The notes beneath the pieces were generated by a model that did no database searches, was not told where the DNA came from, and worked only from the letters and a program-made list of their open reading frames with translations. DNA of 64,000 nucleotides from Mycolicibacterium sp. 018/SC-01/001 (GTDB lineage: Bacteria; Actinomycetota; Actinomycetes; Mycobacteriales; Mycobacteriaceae): positions 124,001 to 188,000 of the forward strand of contig NZ_VKAA01000001.1 in NCBI RefSeq assembly GCF_007096635.1. The letters run 5' to 3'. Each line of letters opens with the position of its first letter. Positions within the stretch are counted from its first letter, which is position 1. This document shows positions 26,267 to 34,599 of the stretch, in pieces. The position numbers and the translations under genes were made by a program.

Positions 26267-27077
26267 CCGATTGATTCTCCAGAAACTCCTCAACTCAGCC
26301 CTCGCAACGGCCATCGTGGAGACTGGGGACGATCAGGTGGGGGGTTATGTCGCTGACGCCGCAGCTGTCGCCAATTTACGGATCCCACAACACCTTCTGG
26401 CCGCATACGGGGTAGACGGGGCTCCGCAGTTCGTCGACGTGGTCCGCTTCGAACAACCCCGCCTTGCGTCGTTGCGACCGCCCGACGATGCACCGCGCCC
26501 ATGGCCCACCTTCCCGAACGGCTTCCTCCGTGGCGACTCGCTCGCTCGAGTCTGGTCCATGAGCCGCACCCGGTACCCTTACGGATCGGAATACTGGCGA
26601 CTTCGCTCCGACGGTGAGCAGAAGGTCCTCTCCCGCTACGAGGGGGTTGCTCGAGGCTGGCTCAATGCGAAGCAGTGGCGCCCGCCGAGTTCGATGGTCG
26701 GCACGTTCGCGAGGTGGCGCGGCAACGAATTCTTCGCCGATGTCGTCGCAGAGATCGTTCATCTAACAGCCATCACCACCGACGGACCGACGGGGTTTCA
26801 GCCGGTCCGTGCCAATGTGTGGTCAGCGAGCGTCCCGCTTGCCGAGACCGAAATTTTCGAGCGCGTCTACACCGCGCAGCTCGACGGTGTGCCAGTGCGC
26901 ATTCTGCGAACATCGGGAAGAACCGCCGAGTTACTCCTGCTCACTGATGACCCTGAGAGCGCCCGACGGGTCGGCGCCGGCATGGTCGAGTCCGGCGTCT
27001 ACGAAATCGTCGTCGACACTGGCAAGTTGAGCAATGTGCGCGGGGTGGAGAACCAATTGGCGCCGGAAGCACCGTGA
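26259..27077 (+). CDS. hypothetical protein of the toxin–immunity cassette
   Basis: 272 residues from GTG 26259, overlapping the preceding gene by 8 bases. Soluble; contains YPYGSEYWRLRSDGEQKVLS, FARWRGNEFFADVVAEI, VYTAQLDGVPVRILRTSGR and SARRVGAGMVESGVYEIVVD. No domain recognised and no catalytic motif seen. Translational coupling argues for a role with the toxin, either as a second immunity protein or as a chaperone or adaptor. Its size is larger than most immunity proteins. Confidence 0.68.
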   Translation: MADRLILQKLLNSALATAIVETGDDQVGGYVADAAAVANLRIPQHLLAAYGVDGAPQFVDVVRFEQPRLASLRPPDDAPRPWPTFPNGFLRGDSLARVWSMSRTRYPYGSEYWRLRSDGEQKVLSRYEGVARGWLNAKQWRPPSSMVGTFARWRGNEFFADVVAEIVHLTAITTDGPTGFQPVRANVWSASVPLAETEIFERVYTAQLDGVPVRILRTSGRTAELLLLTDDPESARRVGAGMVESGVYEIVVDTGKLSNVRGVENQLAPEAP

Positions 27078-27122
27078 CCCGACCTCGTCATCGGCGTTGA
27101 CCGCCAGACACAGAGAGCTTTC

Positions 27123-27581
27123 ATGCCGCACCTCACAATCGACAGCATCGACTGGGACCAGTCGGGAGGTGGCCTGCCGTACGCCATCACGGAGCTGCAG
27201 AGCCAACTTCCGGTAGCCGGGCGCGTAGCGCGACAGATGGCGGGACCAGATCGAAACGACTACTTTCTTGTCGTCGTCGACACGCCTCTGCGCTTCCACC
27301 CCTCGCCGACCTTCGACTGGTCGCGAACCCAACCTGAGTTCCACGGCCGCGACGGTGCGGGCGCATTTCTCTGGGTGTACGCGGTGGTGGTGTGCAGCCT
27401 CTTCGCGGGCACGCAACTTCACAACGGCATGAGAAGCTTCCCCGTGCGGGTCGCTCTGGTCGTCGACAACACCCTCGGCAACGATGAGCGGCTCTTTTTC
27501 GAGAAGTGTGAGTACGCAGCACAGGGCTTCGTGAGTGACCTCCCCGGGCGGGAGCCTGTCTCGGAGCCTCTCCAGGACTGA
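27123..27581 (+). CDS. hypothetical protein of the toxin–immunity cassette
   Basis: 152 residues from ATG 27123, with GAGAG about 8 bases upstream. It is 45 bp after the previous gene. Sequence includes ITELQSQLPVAGRVARQM, RNDYFLVVVDTPLRFHPSPT and a hydrophobic stretch FLWVYAVVVCSLFAGTQL that could be a buried helix or one membrane segment. No family recognised. A separate open frame runs opposite but lacks coherent features. Plausible orphan immunity protein. Confidence 0.62.
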   Translation: MPHLTIDSIDWDQSGGGLPYAITELQSQLPVAGRVARQMAGPDRNDYFLVVVDTPLRFHPSPTFDWSRTQPEFHGRDGAGAFLWVYAVVVCSLFAGTQLHNGMRSFPVRVALVVDNTLGNDERLFFEKCEYAAQGFVSDLPGREPVSEPLQD

Positions 27582-27583
27582 CA

Positions 27584-27940
27584 TTGCACAGCAGGTTGGA
27601 CGGCTACGCATCGCAGCCGAACGGGGATTTATGCCTCGATGAGTCGGTGCAGCCATGTCAGAGTGCTGAACCTCGGCAGAGCCCCATCGAACTCAGACAG
27701 CTGGCCCATTCTGCGTGGGAGTGGACCCTGTACACCACAGCCGACGGAGTAAACGTTCTTAGGGTGATGTTCAGTGTCGGTCCGTACAAGATCGACATTG
27801 AATGCTTTTTCGCCCTGCCATAGCATTGCAGGACTGACGATCCAGCCGAAATCGCCTCGTGCATCCGGCGCGCGTACCCACACACCAGTTACATCGAGAT
27901 CCCAAGAGCCAATGCCCGAAGGGAAGGCAATGAAGGCTGA
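27584..27940 (+). pseudogene. putative immunity gene interrupted by an in-frame TAG
   Basis: The frame opens at TTG 27584 (or GTG 27647), gives 79 residues ending GPYKIDIECFFALP, then meets TAG at 27821-27823. In the same frame, 38 more well-behaved codons follow (starting HCRTDDPAEIASCIRRAYPH) to a TGA at 27938-27940. That second stop overlaps the next gene's ATG (27930) by 11 bases, the same kind of overlap used elsewhere in this cassette. This suggests a former protein of about 118 residues that has lost its end. A sequencing error or an intentionally short 79-residue protein are the alternatives. Confidence 0.6.
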
Positions 27941-28340
27941 AGAACTGGCGCGCTTTCTCGATCCAGACATGGCGGCAGAAGGTCTTGTGATCGACGAGAT
28001 CCTAGACCCGTGGTCCTACGGTGATCGACCAGCCTGGGCGCTCTTCTATCGTCGGCGGGATTGCAAAGTCCAAGTGTGCTGGTCAGAACGAGACGGCGGA
28101 ATCGACTTTATGCTGGCACCGCCGGGCGCGGACAACACCTTCGGCCTGTCGGACCGCACTGGCACGTGGCACTTCATGCTTCTGCTGTCCCGAGCTAAGG
28201 ACAACCTGATCACTCCACCTTTTGGGGCAAAGGACGACGTAGTGATGGCCTGGCTGCGCGACCTCTTCCGAATTCATTTCAAATCGGCATGCGAGGCGGT
28301 GAATTCGATCGCACAGGGCACATCGAATGATGTTGATTGA
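27930..28340 (+). CDS. hypothetical protein, last of the immunity-like array
   Basis: 136 residues from ATG 27930, chosen for the GGGAAGG just upstream; an ATG at 27912 is also in frame. Contains LARFLDPDMAAEGLVIDEIL, WALFYRRRDCKVQVCWSERD, IDFMLAPPGADNTFGLSD and TGTWHFMLLLSRAKDNLI, the look of a small alpha/beta immunity-type fold. No family recognised. Its start overlaps the end of the interrupted frame before it. The next gene is convergent 141 bp away. Confidence 0.65.
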   Translation: MKAEELARFLDPDMAAEGLVIDEILDPWSYGDRPAWALFYRRRDCKVQVCWSERDGGIDFMLAPPGADNTFGLSDRTGTWHFMLLLSRAKDNLITPPFGAKDDVVMAWLRDLFRIHFKSACEAVNSIAQGTSNDVD

Positions 28341-28481
28341 TCATGCCGCCGGCGATCTGAAGATGAAGTCGTGGGGCGTCGATAGACGAGTCACAGCCGC
28401 TGGAAAACAATCCCAGCACGTGTTCGATGCGCATCTGCCCAAGAACTAGCCGAAATACACATCGGCACTCACTGCCAGCTC

Positions 28482-29402
28482 CTACGAGCCCGTCACGAAT
28501 CCCAGCACCGTCACACCGAATACCCCGAACAGCAGCAACGTTCCCGCGACATCGGACACCGGGTTCGACCCCACCGCCGCCGTCAATACGCCCAGCAGCA
28601 CCGCCAACGCCACGAAGGCCAGTCTCACACCCAATAGAAACCGTTGCCGCGCAACAGCACTGAGCACAGCACCGGGGACGGTACGTACCACCCACACCAG
28701 TGGCACGACCAACGCCACCCCTAGCACACCGGCTGCAATCCGCGGCAGCACCGTCGGCATCCCGTCGTCATCTGCGGCCATCACCACGATCAGCGCCACG
28801 GCTAGGAACACCACAGAGGCGGTCGCCATCCGCAGTACCCGCGTCATCGCCAGCCCGATGTTGTCGATCACCAACGGCCGCAATGCCGGATTCATGCGGT
28901 CGGCCGCGAGCAGTCCCCGCACCGCCTGCGTCAACGACCCCCACCGCAGCCTGCTGACCGCGAGATTGTGTTGCGCCACCGCGTTATCGGGCGCGATCCG
29001 CAACGCCTCCACGTATTGCTGCTCCGCGGCCTTCTGGCCACACATGGTGCGAAAGATGTCGCCACGCAACACCAGAGCGTCCGGATTGGTCGGGTCCAAC
29101 CGCAACGCCTCGTCAAGCACCGGCATCGCCTGTTGATCCTGCCGCGACTCGTGCAGCAGGCTGGCATACGTGTACAGCGCGAGCGCCGACCGCGGGTGCT
29201 CGGTGACCAGCCGCCACGCCACCGACAGCGCATCGGCGCCGCGGCCCAGCCCGTGCAGCGCGAGCGCATACAACCGCATCGCGTGCTCGTTCGACGGCTC
29301 GACATTCAGCACGGCCCACGCCGCCGACGCCGCCGATGCGAAGTCCTTCGCGCCCAGGTTCGCCTGCGCGGACTGCGTCATCATGGCAACGTCGGAGATC
29401 AC
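28482..29402 (-). CDS. tetratricopeptide-repeat membrane protein
   Basis: 306 residues. Residues about 10-170 hold TPR-like helical pairs (FASAASAAWAVLNVEPSNEH, ALALYTYASLLHESRQDQQA, AEQQYVEALRIAPDNAVAQH). The C-terminal half has about four transmembrane helices (ASVVFLAVALIVVMAA, AAGVLGVALVVPLVWVV, LAFVALAVLLGVLTAAV, LLLFGVFGVTVLGFVTG). It may be a membrane-anchored protein-interaction scaffold. GTG 29402 or the downstream ATG pair could start it. It is convergent with the immunity array and divergent from TetR; a role in toxin handling is possible but unsupported beyond location. Confidence 0.8.
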   Translation of the reverse strand: MISDVAMMTQSAQANLGAKDFASAASAAWAVLNVEPSNEHAMRLYALALHGLGRGADALSVAWRLVTEHPRSALALYTYASLLHESRQDQQAMPVLDEALRLDPTNPDALVLRGDIFRTMCGQKAAEQQYVEALRIAPDNAVAQHNLAVSRLRWGSLTQAVRGLLAADRMNPALRPLVIDNIGLAMTRVLRMATASVVFLAVALIVVMAADDDGMPTVLPRIAAGVLGVALVVPLVWVVRTVPGAVLSAVARQRFLLGVRLAFVALAVLLGVLTAAVGSNPVSDVAGTLLLFGVFGVTVLGFVTGS

Positions 29403-29514
29403 CGGTGAATTTTATCGACGCGCGCAGGGTGCTCCGCGCACGTCTTCGGCGGGCGCAGCCGGATCCATGCGTTAATTGAGGGCACCAGAGACCACGGGGC
29501 AGAGGTGAGGGCAC

Positions 29515-30111
29515 ATGGCAGGCCGCTGCGGTAAGGCTGCCACCGGCGAAGATGCCCGCGTCATCCGCACCCGCGCCGACGTCGGCCGCACCGCACTCGA
29601 CGTTCTGGTCACGGAAGGCTCCGAGGCCGTCACCCACGCCCGCGTCGCAGAGCTCGCCGGCTACTCCAAGACCACGCTCTACACCCATTGGCCGTCGCGG
29701 GTGGACCTGCTGCGGATCGCCGTCGACGCCATCGGCGAGCTGCCCCACACCGAGCCCTCCGGAGACCTGCGGGCCGACCTGATCGGCGAGCTGCGGTCGT
29801 TCCGCACCGCCGTGGTCGACCTACACCTGGACAAGGTGCTCTACGCGATGGCGCAGTGGGCGTCGATCGAGACGATGGCCGAGATCCGCGAATCCCTGAA
29901 CACCGAGGCGCAGCGCCCGGTGCGCACGATGTTGGAGAGCGTGTTCGAGGGTCCGCGGCTGGAAGCGGCGATCTCGATGCTGGCCGGTGTGGTGGCGTGC
30001 CCGTCACTGATGTTCGGGACGTTGCCCGACGACGATGTCATCGAGGCTGCGGTCGACATGGTGCTGGCCAACCGGAAATCGAAGCGCGCCCGAAGGGATT
30101 CGAACCCCTAA
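29515..30111 (+). CDS. TetR-family regulator whose end overlaps tRNA-Arg
   Basis: 198 residues. The HTH is in the first 70: TALDVLVTEGSEAVTHARVAEL, then SKTTLYTHWPSRVDLLRIAV. The ligand domain follows. The stop codon TAA (30109-30111) lies 27 bases inside the tRNA-Arg gene, so the last eight or so residues (ARRDSNP) are templated by the antisense of the tRNA acceptor and T arms. That is an unusual ending and may be recent. Start ATG 29515, GAGGTGAGG upstream. Targets unknown; the divergent TPR gene is the nearest candidate. Confidence 0.85.
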   Translation: MAGRCGKAATGEDARVIRTRADVGRTALDVLVTEGSEAVTHARVAELAGYSKTTLYTHWPSRVDLLRIAVDAIGELPHTEPSGDLRADLIGELRSFRTAVVDLHLDKVLYAMAQWASIETMAEIRESLNTEAQRPVRTMLESVFEGPRLEAAISMLAGVVACPSLMFGTLPDDDVIEAAVDMVLANRKSKRARRDSNP

Positions 30112-30157
30112 CCTTCTGATCCGTAGTCAGATGCTCTATCCGTTGAGCTACGGGCGC
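30085..30157 (-). tRNA. tRNA-Arg(ACG)
   Basis: Minus strand: acceptor GCGCCCG (from 30157) pairs with CGGGCGC; anticodon arm TCTGA-CTACGGA-TCAGA gives ACG, whose A34 is the target of TadA encoded at 9402. T-loop GGTTCGAATCC. 73 nucleotides; CCA is not encoded. Confidence 0.96.
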
Positions 30158-30180
30158 TCGGGTGGTGCATGTTCAGTTGT

Positions 30181-30272
30181 TGGCGGAGGCGAGAGGATTT
30201 GAACCTCCGGCCCGCTTTAAGGCGGGCAACTCATTAGCAGTGAGTCCCATTCGGCCGCTCTGGCACGCCTCC
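30181..30272 (-). tRNA. tRNA-Ser(GCU)
   Basis: Minus strand: acceptor GGAGGCG pairs with CGCCTCC. Anticodon arm ACTCA-CTGCTAA-TGAGT gives GCU for AGC/AGU. A long variable arm CCCGC–TTAAA–GCGGG marks class II. CCA encoded at 30183-30181. It lies 23 bp from tRNA-Arg. Confidence 0.96.
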
Positions 30273-30355
30273 TGACGTTGACCGCCGAAAGGAGAGAGTA
30301 CACAGGCCCTGCCGCGGGAAGCAAAGCAGATCGACCGCACCCCTAAACTGGTTCG

Positions 30356-31411
30356 GTGCCCGCTCGTCTCCGCCCCGAACTGACCGATCTGCCCGCCTAC
30401 ACGCCGGGCAAGACCGTGCCGGGCGCCATCAAGATCGCCAGCAACGAAACGGTGCACGGTCCGCTGCCCAGCGTGCGCGCCGCCGTCGCCGCCGCGATGG
30501 ACGGCATCAACCGCTACCCCGACAACGGCTACGTCGAGCTCAAAGAGCGCCTTGCCAAGCACGTGAACTTCGCTCCTGAGCACATCTCGGTGGGCTGCGG
30601 CTCGGTGAGCCTGTGTCAGCAGCTGATCCAGATCACCTCGACCGTCGGCGACGAGGTGCTGTTCGGCTGGCGGAGCTTCGAGATCTACCCGCTGCAGGTC
30701 CGCACCGCGGGCGCCACCCCGATCCAGGTACCGCTGACCGACCACACCTTCGACCTCGACGCGATGCTGGCCGCGATCACCGACCGCACCCGGCTGATCT
30801 TCGTGTGCAACCCGAACAACCCGACCAGCACAGTCGTCGACCCCGGGAAGCTCGCCGCGTTCGTCGAGGCCGTCCCGTCGCACATCATGGTGGTGCTCGA
30901 CGAGGCATACATCGAATACATCCGCGACGACCTCGTGCCCGACAGCTTCGGTCTGGTCCGCGCCCACTCCAACGTCGTCGTGCTGCGGACCTTCTCGAAG
31001 GCGTACGGCCTGGCGGGCCTGCGCGTCGGCTACGCCGTCGCCGACCCCGACATCGTCAGCGCGCTGTCCAAGGTCTACGTCCCGTTCACCGCGACCACCG
31101 TCTCGCAGGCCGCGGCCATCGCCTCACTGGACGCGGCCGACGAACTGCTCGAGCGCACCGACGCCGTGGTGGCCGAGCGCACCCGGGTGTCGGCCGCTCT
31201 TCGCGACGCCGGGTACGAGCTGCCGCCATCGCAGGCCAACTTCGTCTGGCTGCCACTGACCGGTCGGGCCCAGCAGTTCGCCGCCGACGCCGCCAACAGC
31301 CGCATCATCGTGCGCCCCTACGGGGACGACGGCGTGCGGGTCACCGTGGCGGCCCCGCACGAGAACGACGCCTTCCTCGACTTCGCCCGCACCTGGACAG
31401 GACGACCATGA
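30356..31411 (+). CDS. pat: aromatic amino acid / histidinol-phosphate-type aminotransferase
   Basis: 351-residue fold-type I PLP enzyme. Cofactor lysine in LRTFSKAYGLAGLRVGYAV (Lys about 217); also SNETVHGPLP at the N-terminus, FVCNPNNPTST, VLDEAYIEY and the C-terminal arginine region IIVRPYGDDGVRVTV. It is orthologous in context to Rv3772 (hisC2), characterised as a phenylalanine/aromatic aminotransferase rather than the main histidine-pathway HisC. GTG 30356 start, 83 bp from tRNA-Ser. The stop overlaps the next gene by 4 bases. Confidence 0.92.
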   Translation: MPARLRPELTDLPAYTPGKTVPGAIKIASNETVHGPLPSVRAAVAAAMDGINRYPDNGYVELKERLAKHVNFAPEHISVGCGSVSLCQQLIQITSTVGDEVLFGWRSFEIYPLQVRTAGATPIQVPLTDHTFDLDAMLAAITDRTRLIFVCNPNNPTSTVVDPGKLAAFVEAVPSHIMVVLDEAYIEYIRDDLVPDSFGLVRAHSNVVVLRTFSKAYGLAGLRVGYAVADPDIVSALSKVYVPFTATTVSQAAAIASLDAADELLERTDAVVAERTRVSAALRDAGYELPPSQANFVWLPLTGRAQQFAADAANSRIIVRPYGDDGVRVTVAAPHENDAFLDFARTWTGRP

Positions 31412-31881
31412 CCGACCCCCGCAAGACTTTCACCGAGCTGACCGCGCGCACCGGCCGCATCGACGACGCGGAACTCGACGCCTTCTGGGCGACGCTGGCG
31501 CCCGCCACCATCGAGTTCATGCTCGGCGAATGGAAGGGCGGTGAATTCGACACCGGCCACAAAGCCAACGGTTTCATGAAGCGGCTCAACTGGTTCGGCA
31601 AGACGTTCCACTCCGCCGCCGACGCGAAGCCGCTCGTGTGCCTGGACGCCGAGGGCAACACGTTCTCCAACACCGAGGCGATGAACGGCGAAGCCAGCCT
31701 GTGGATGGAGGAGTTCCGCGGTGAGATCGTCGCGTCGATGGTCTACGACGGAAAGCCCGTGCACGACCACTTCAAGATCGTCGACGACAACGCCGTGATC
31801 GGCATCATGAACGGCAAGGGCGCCATGGACACCAGCTCCGGCACGCCGCGTCACCTGTATTTCTATCTCGAGCGGATCTAG
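31408..31881 (+). CDS. DUF4334/GXWXG-type protein
   Basis: 157 residues, soluble. LGEWKGGEFDTGHKANGFMK fits the GXWXG motif and MVYDGKPVHDHFKIVDDNAV with GIMNGKGAM fits the DUF4334 half of a two-part family of unknown function found in actinobacteria and fungi. The ATG overlaps the aminotransferase stop (ATGA), so the two are co-translated. No catalytic residues can be assigned. Confidence 0.85.
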   Translation: MTDPRKTFTELTARTGRIDDAELDAFWATLAPATIEFMLGEWKGGEFDTGHKANGFMKRLNWFGKTFHSAADAKPLVCLDAEGNTFSNTEAMNGEASLWMEEFRGEIVASMVYDGKPVHDHFKIVDDNAVIGIMNGKGAMDTSSGTPRHLYFYLERI

Positions 31882-31890
31882 CGCCCTATC

Positions 31891-32364
31891 GTGGCGGAGA
31901 TGACGACGCGCACGCGGGTGACGACGGCGGCCATGGTCGGCTTGGCGATCGTGCTCGGTGCGACGACGGCCTGCTCGCGCAGCACCGAGGGTGCTGTCGC
32001 GCAGACCACCGAGCCGGGCCCGCCGCTGACCACCCAACCCAGCTCGCCGAGCATTCCCGGACTACCGAGCATTCCCGGGCTGCCGAGCATCCCCGGGCTG
32101 CCCGAGATCACGATCCCGAACCTGCCGCTGCCGACGCGGGGGTCGAACGTCCCCGAGGTACCGCCGCCCCCGAACGCGACCAGCATGTCGTGCGAGGAGT
32201 ACTCGAAACTCGACGAGGCGACCCGGCTCGCGGTGGTCAAGGCGATCCTCGCCCAGGGCAACAATCCGATCGGCGCCAACGGCGAGACGGTGGGCCAGCT
32301 CCTCGCCGACGCCGCGTGCCAGATCGTGCCCGGCGCGAAGGTCAGCGACGTCCTGATGGGCTGA
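31891..32364 (+). CDS. exported protein with proline-rich repeats (possible lipoprotein)
   Basis: 157 residues from GTG 31891. An N-terminal hydrophobic segment (AAMVGLAIVLGATTACS) carries a weak lipobox-like TTAC, so lipidation is possible but not certain. The middle has three tandem SIPGLP repeats encoded by 18-bp units. The C-terminal about 60 residues (SCEEYSKLDEATRLAVVKAI ... LADAACQIVPGAKVSDVLM) hold two cysteines likely to be disulfide-linked and look like the HdeA-like small domain seen in several mycobacterial secreted proteins. 10 bp after the previous gene. Confidence 0.75.
   Translation: MAEMTTRTRVTTAAMVGLAIVLGATTACSRSTEGAVAQTTEPGPPLTTQPSSPSIPGLPSIPGLPSIPGLPEITIPNLPLPTRGSNVPEVPPPPNATSMSCEEYSKLDEATRLAVVKAILAQGNNPIGANGETVGQLLADAACQIVPGAKVSDVLMG
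32050..32103 (+). repeat. three tandem 18-bp units encoding SIPGLP
   Basis: Units at 32050-32067, 32068-32085 and 32086-32103 read AGCATTCCCGGACTACCG with 1–3 changes. Copy number of such repeats may vary between strains. Confidence 0.85.
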
Positions 32365-32402
32365 CGGCTGCCGCCACGCGGCGGCGGCTAGCCTTCTGGT
32401 CC

Positions 32403-33227
32403 ATGGGCAGCAGCTACGAATCACTGACGGTCGACATCGCTGACCGCATCGCACAGGTCACGTTGGTCGGCCCCGGCAAGGGCAACGCGATGGGACCGGC
32501 GTTCTGGGCGGAACTCCCCCAGGTGTTCGCCGAATTGGACGCCGACCCCGAGGTACGCGCGATCGTGCTGACCGGCTCCGGCAAGAACTTCAGCTACGGC
32601 CTCGATCTCGCTGCGATGGGCGGCACGCTCGCGCCGATGATGGAGCAGGGCGCGCTGGCCAAGCCCCGCGCCGAGTTCCACGCCCGCCTCAAGACCATGC
32701 AGCAGTCGATCACCGCCGTGGCGGACTGCCGGACGCCGGTGATCGCCTCGGTGCACGGCTGGTGCATCGGAGGCGGGGTCGACCTGATCTCGGCCGTCGA
32801 CATCCGGTACGCCAGTGCCGACGCGAAGTTCTCGGTGCGTGAGGTCAAGCTCGCGATCGTCGCCGACGTCGGCTCGCTGGCCCGGCTGCCCCTGATCCTC
32901 TCCGACGGGCACCTGCGCGAATTGGCGTTGACGGGCAAGGACATCGACGCCTCGCGGGCCGAGAAGATCGGCTTGGTCAACGACGTGTTCCCCGACGCGG
33001 ACGCCTCGCTGGCCGCGGCTCGGGCCACCGCCGCCGAGATCGCCGCGAACCCGCCCCTCGTCGTCGCCGGGATCAAGGACGTGCTCGACGAGCAGCGCAC
33101 CGCCGATGTGTCGGCGAGCCTGCGCTACGTGGCGGCGTGGAACTCAGCGTTCATGGCGTCGAAGGACCTGACCGAGGGCGTCACCGCGATGTTCGAGAAG
33201 CGCCCGCCGAACTTCACCGGCGAGTGA
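32403..33227 (+). CDS. echA21: crotonase-family enzyme, dienoyl-CoA isomerase-like
   Basis: 274 residues. Oxyanion-hole motif KNFSYGLDLAAMGG, then VHGWCIGGGVDLISAVDIRYAS. The active-site stretch FSVREVKLAIVADVGSLARLP has the acidic pair (Glu in REVK, Asp in ADVG) characteristic of delta3,5-delta2,4-dienoyl-CoA isomerase (human ECH1) rather than the two glutamates of enoyl-CoA hydratase. It would help degrade odd-position unsaturated fatty acids. Context matches Rv3774 (echA21). ATG 32403 start. Confidence 0.9.
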   Translation: MGSSYESLTVDIADRIAQVTLVGPGKGNAMGPAFWAELPQVFAELDADPEVRAIVLTGSGKNFSYGLDLAAMGGTLAPMMEQGALAKPRAEFHARLKTMQQSITAVADCRTPVIASVHGWCIGGGVDLISAVDIRYASADAKFSVREVKLAIVADVGSLARLPLILSDGHLRELALTGKDIDASRAEKIGLVNDVFPDADASLAAARATAAEIAANPPLVVAGIKDVLDEQRTADVSASLRYVAAWNSAFMASKDLTEGVTAMFEKRPPNFTGE

Positions 33228-33231
33228 TCCT

Positions 33232-34527
33232 CTAGATCTTGCGCCCGGCCGTCTCCGGCAGCGCCAGCACGCACGCCAGGCTGACCAGACCGAGGGCACC
33301 CATCATCACCGACACCGCCCAGCCGCCGTAGGTGGCCAGCAGCATCGGCGACACAACAGGCGGCAGCGCGCCGCCGATGATCGCGCCCAGCGTGTGCGAC
33401 AGCGCGGCGCCGGTGTAGCGGTACTCCGGAGCGAAGATCTCCGGCAGGAGTGCAGCGAGCGGTCCCATGCACCAGCCGATCAGGCAGTACGTCACCACGA
33501 TCGTCACGCCGAACAGCATCTTGTCGCCGGTCTCGATCAACGGGAACACCACGAACGCCCACGGCGCGGTCAGCGCGAACCCCCACGACACGATGCGACG
33601 ACGGCCATGGGTGTCGCTGAGCACGGCCGACACCGCGGCGAAGCCCACTGCACACAGCCCGCCGATCACGCCGGTCATCAGCACCAGGTCGTAGGAGAAG
33701 TCGAGCCGGTCGGCGGCGTAGTGGACGAAGAACGTGCCCGCCTGGAACACCAGCATCGGCGCGCAGACCGCGACACCGGCGGCCAGCAGCACCTGTCGGC
33801 CCTGCCTGCGGAACAGCGCGACGAGCGGGGCGCCCTGATGTCCGGCGTCCTCGTCGTGCACCGGTGAGTCTTTGACGTGCATGCGGATGTAGAGCGCCAC
33901 CAGGATCAGAATTCCGCTGAGCAGGAACGGGATTCGCCACGCCCAGCCGAAGAACGCCGAACCCGGGTCCTCCCCGAAGATGGCCTGCACCACCCAGAAC
34001 ACCAGGTTGGCCAGCACCAGGGCGGTGCCGAGGCCGAGCTGGGTGAACATGCCGTAGAAGCCCCGTCGGTCCGTGGGTGAGTTCTCGGCGCTGAGCAGTA
34101 CCGCGCCCGCCCACTCCCCACCCACGGCGAAGCCCTGGACCAGCCGCAGACCGAGCAGCAACAGCGGAGCGGCGACGCCGATGGTTGCTGTGCTGGGGAT
34201 GAGGCCCACCCCGACGGTGGCGACGCCCATCAGCAGCAGCGTCACGACGAGGGTCTGCTTGCGGCTGATGCGATCACCGAAGTGACCGAACACCGCGGCA
34301 CCCACCGGACGCGCCAGGAACGCGGCGGCGAACGCGCCCAGCGAGGCCGTCGTGGCCATCATCGGGCTCAACTCCGGGAAGAACACCGTCGGGAACACCA
34401 GCGCCGCTGCGGTGCCGTAGATGAAGAAGTCGTAGAACTCGATCGCCGAGCCCACGTAGCTGGACAGCGCGATCCGCCAGAGCGGTTGAGTGGATGCAGA
34501 GGCGGTCGAGGCCGTGTCCATCGTCAT
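33232..34527 (-). CDS. MFS permease of the metabolite:H+ symporter (MHS) type
   Basis: 431 residues with about 12 transmembrane segments. Family signs: SYVGSAIEFYDFFIYGTAAA at the N-terminus, FGHFGDRISRKQTLVVTLL, LRLVQGFAVGGEWAGAVLL and VLSDTHGRRRIVSWG. MHS carriers (ProP, ShiA, KgtP, CitA) import small zwitterions or organic acids with protons; the substrate cannot be told. The start is the ATG at 34527 or 34521. Convergent with echA21 (stops 4 bp apart) and divergent from the cutinase. Confidence 0.88.
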   Translation of the reverse strand: MTMDTASTASASTQPLWRIALSSYVGSAIEFYDFFIYGTAAALVFPTVFFPELSPMMATTASLGAFAAAFLARPVGAAVFGHFGDRISRKQTLVVTLLLMGVATVGVGLIPSTATIGVAAPLLLLGLRLVQGFAVGGEWAGAVLLSAENSPTDRRGFYGMFTQLGLGTALVLANLVFWVVQAIFGEDPGSAFFGWAWRIPFLLSGILILVALYIRMHVKDSPVHDEDAGHQGAPLVALFRRQGRQVLLAAGVAVCAPMLVFQAGTFFVHYAADRLDFSYDLVLMTGVIGGLCAVGFAAVSAVLSDTHGRRRIVSWGFALTAPWAFVVFPLIETGDKMLFGVTIVVTYCLIGWCMGPLAALLPEIFAPEYRYTGAALSHTLGAIIGGALPPVVSPMLLATYGGWAVSVMMGALGLVSLACVLALPETAGRKI

Positions 34528-34599
34528 GCGTCGATATTGACGGCTTTGCCGGATATTTACATCCGCTATTGGGTGGAATGCTCCGGAGGAAATTCCTGT

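Noticed and set aside
27821..27823. Programmed readthrough or pyrrolysine decoding of TAG
   Set aside because: No adjacent recoding signal and no known pyrrolysine use in mycobacteria; simple nonsense mutation is more likely.
27629..27970. 113-residue minus-strand frame opposite the interrupted array gene
   Set aside because: Plausible-looking sequence, but it overlaps two plus-strand frames that fit the array's direction and spacing, and it has no ribosome site that I can see. It would matter only if the plus frame proved non-coding.
22285..30272. Integrative genomic island using tRNA-Arg/tRNA-Ser as attachment site
   Set aside because: No integrase, no duplicated tRNA 3' end and no flanking direct repeats seen; composition shift starts inside a gene instead.
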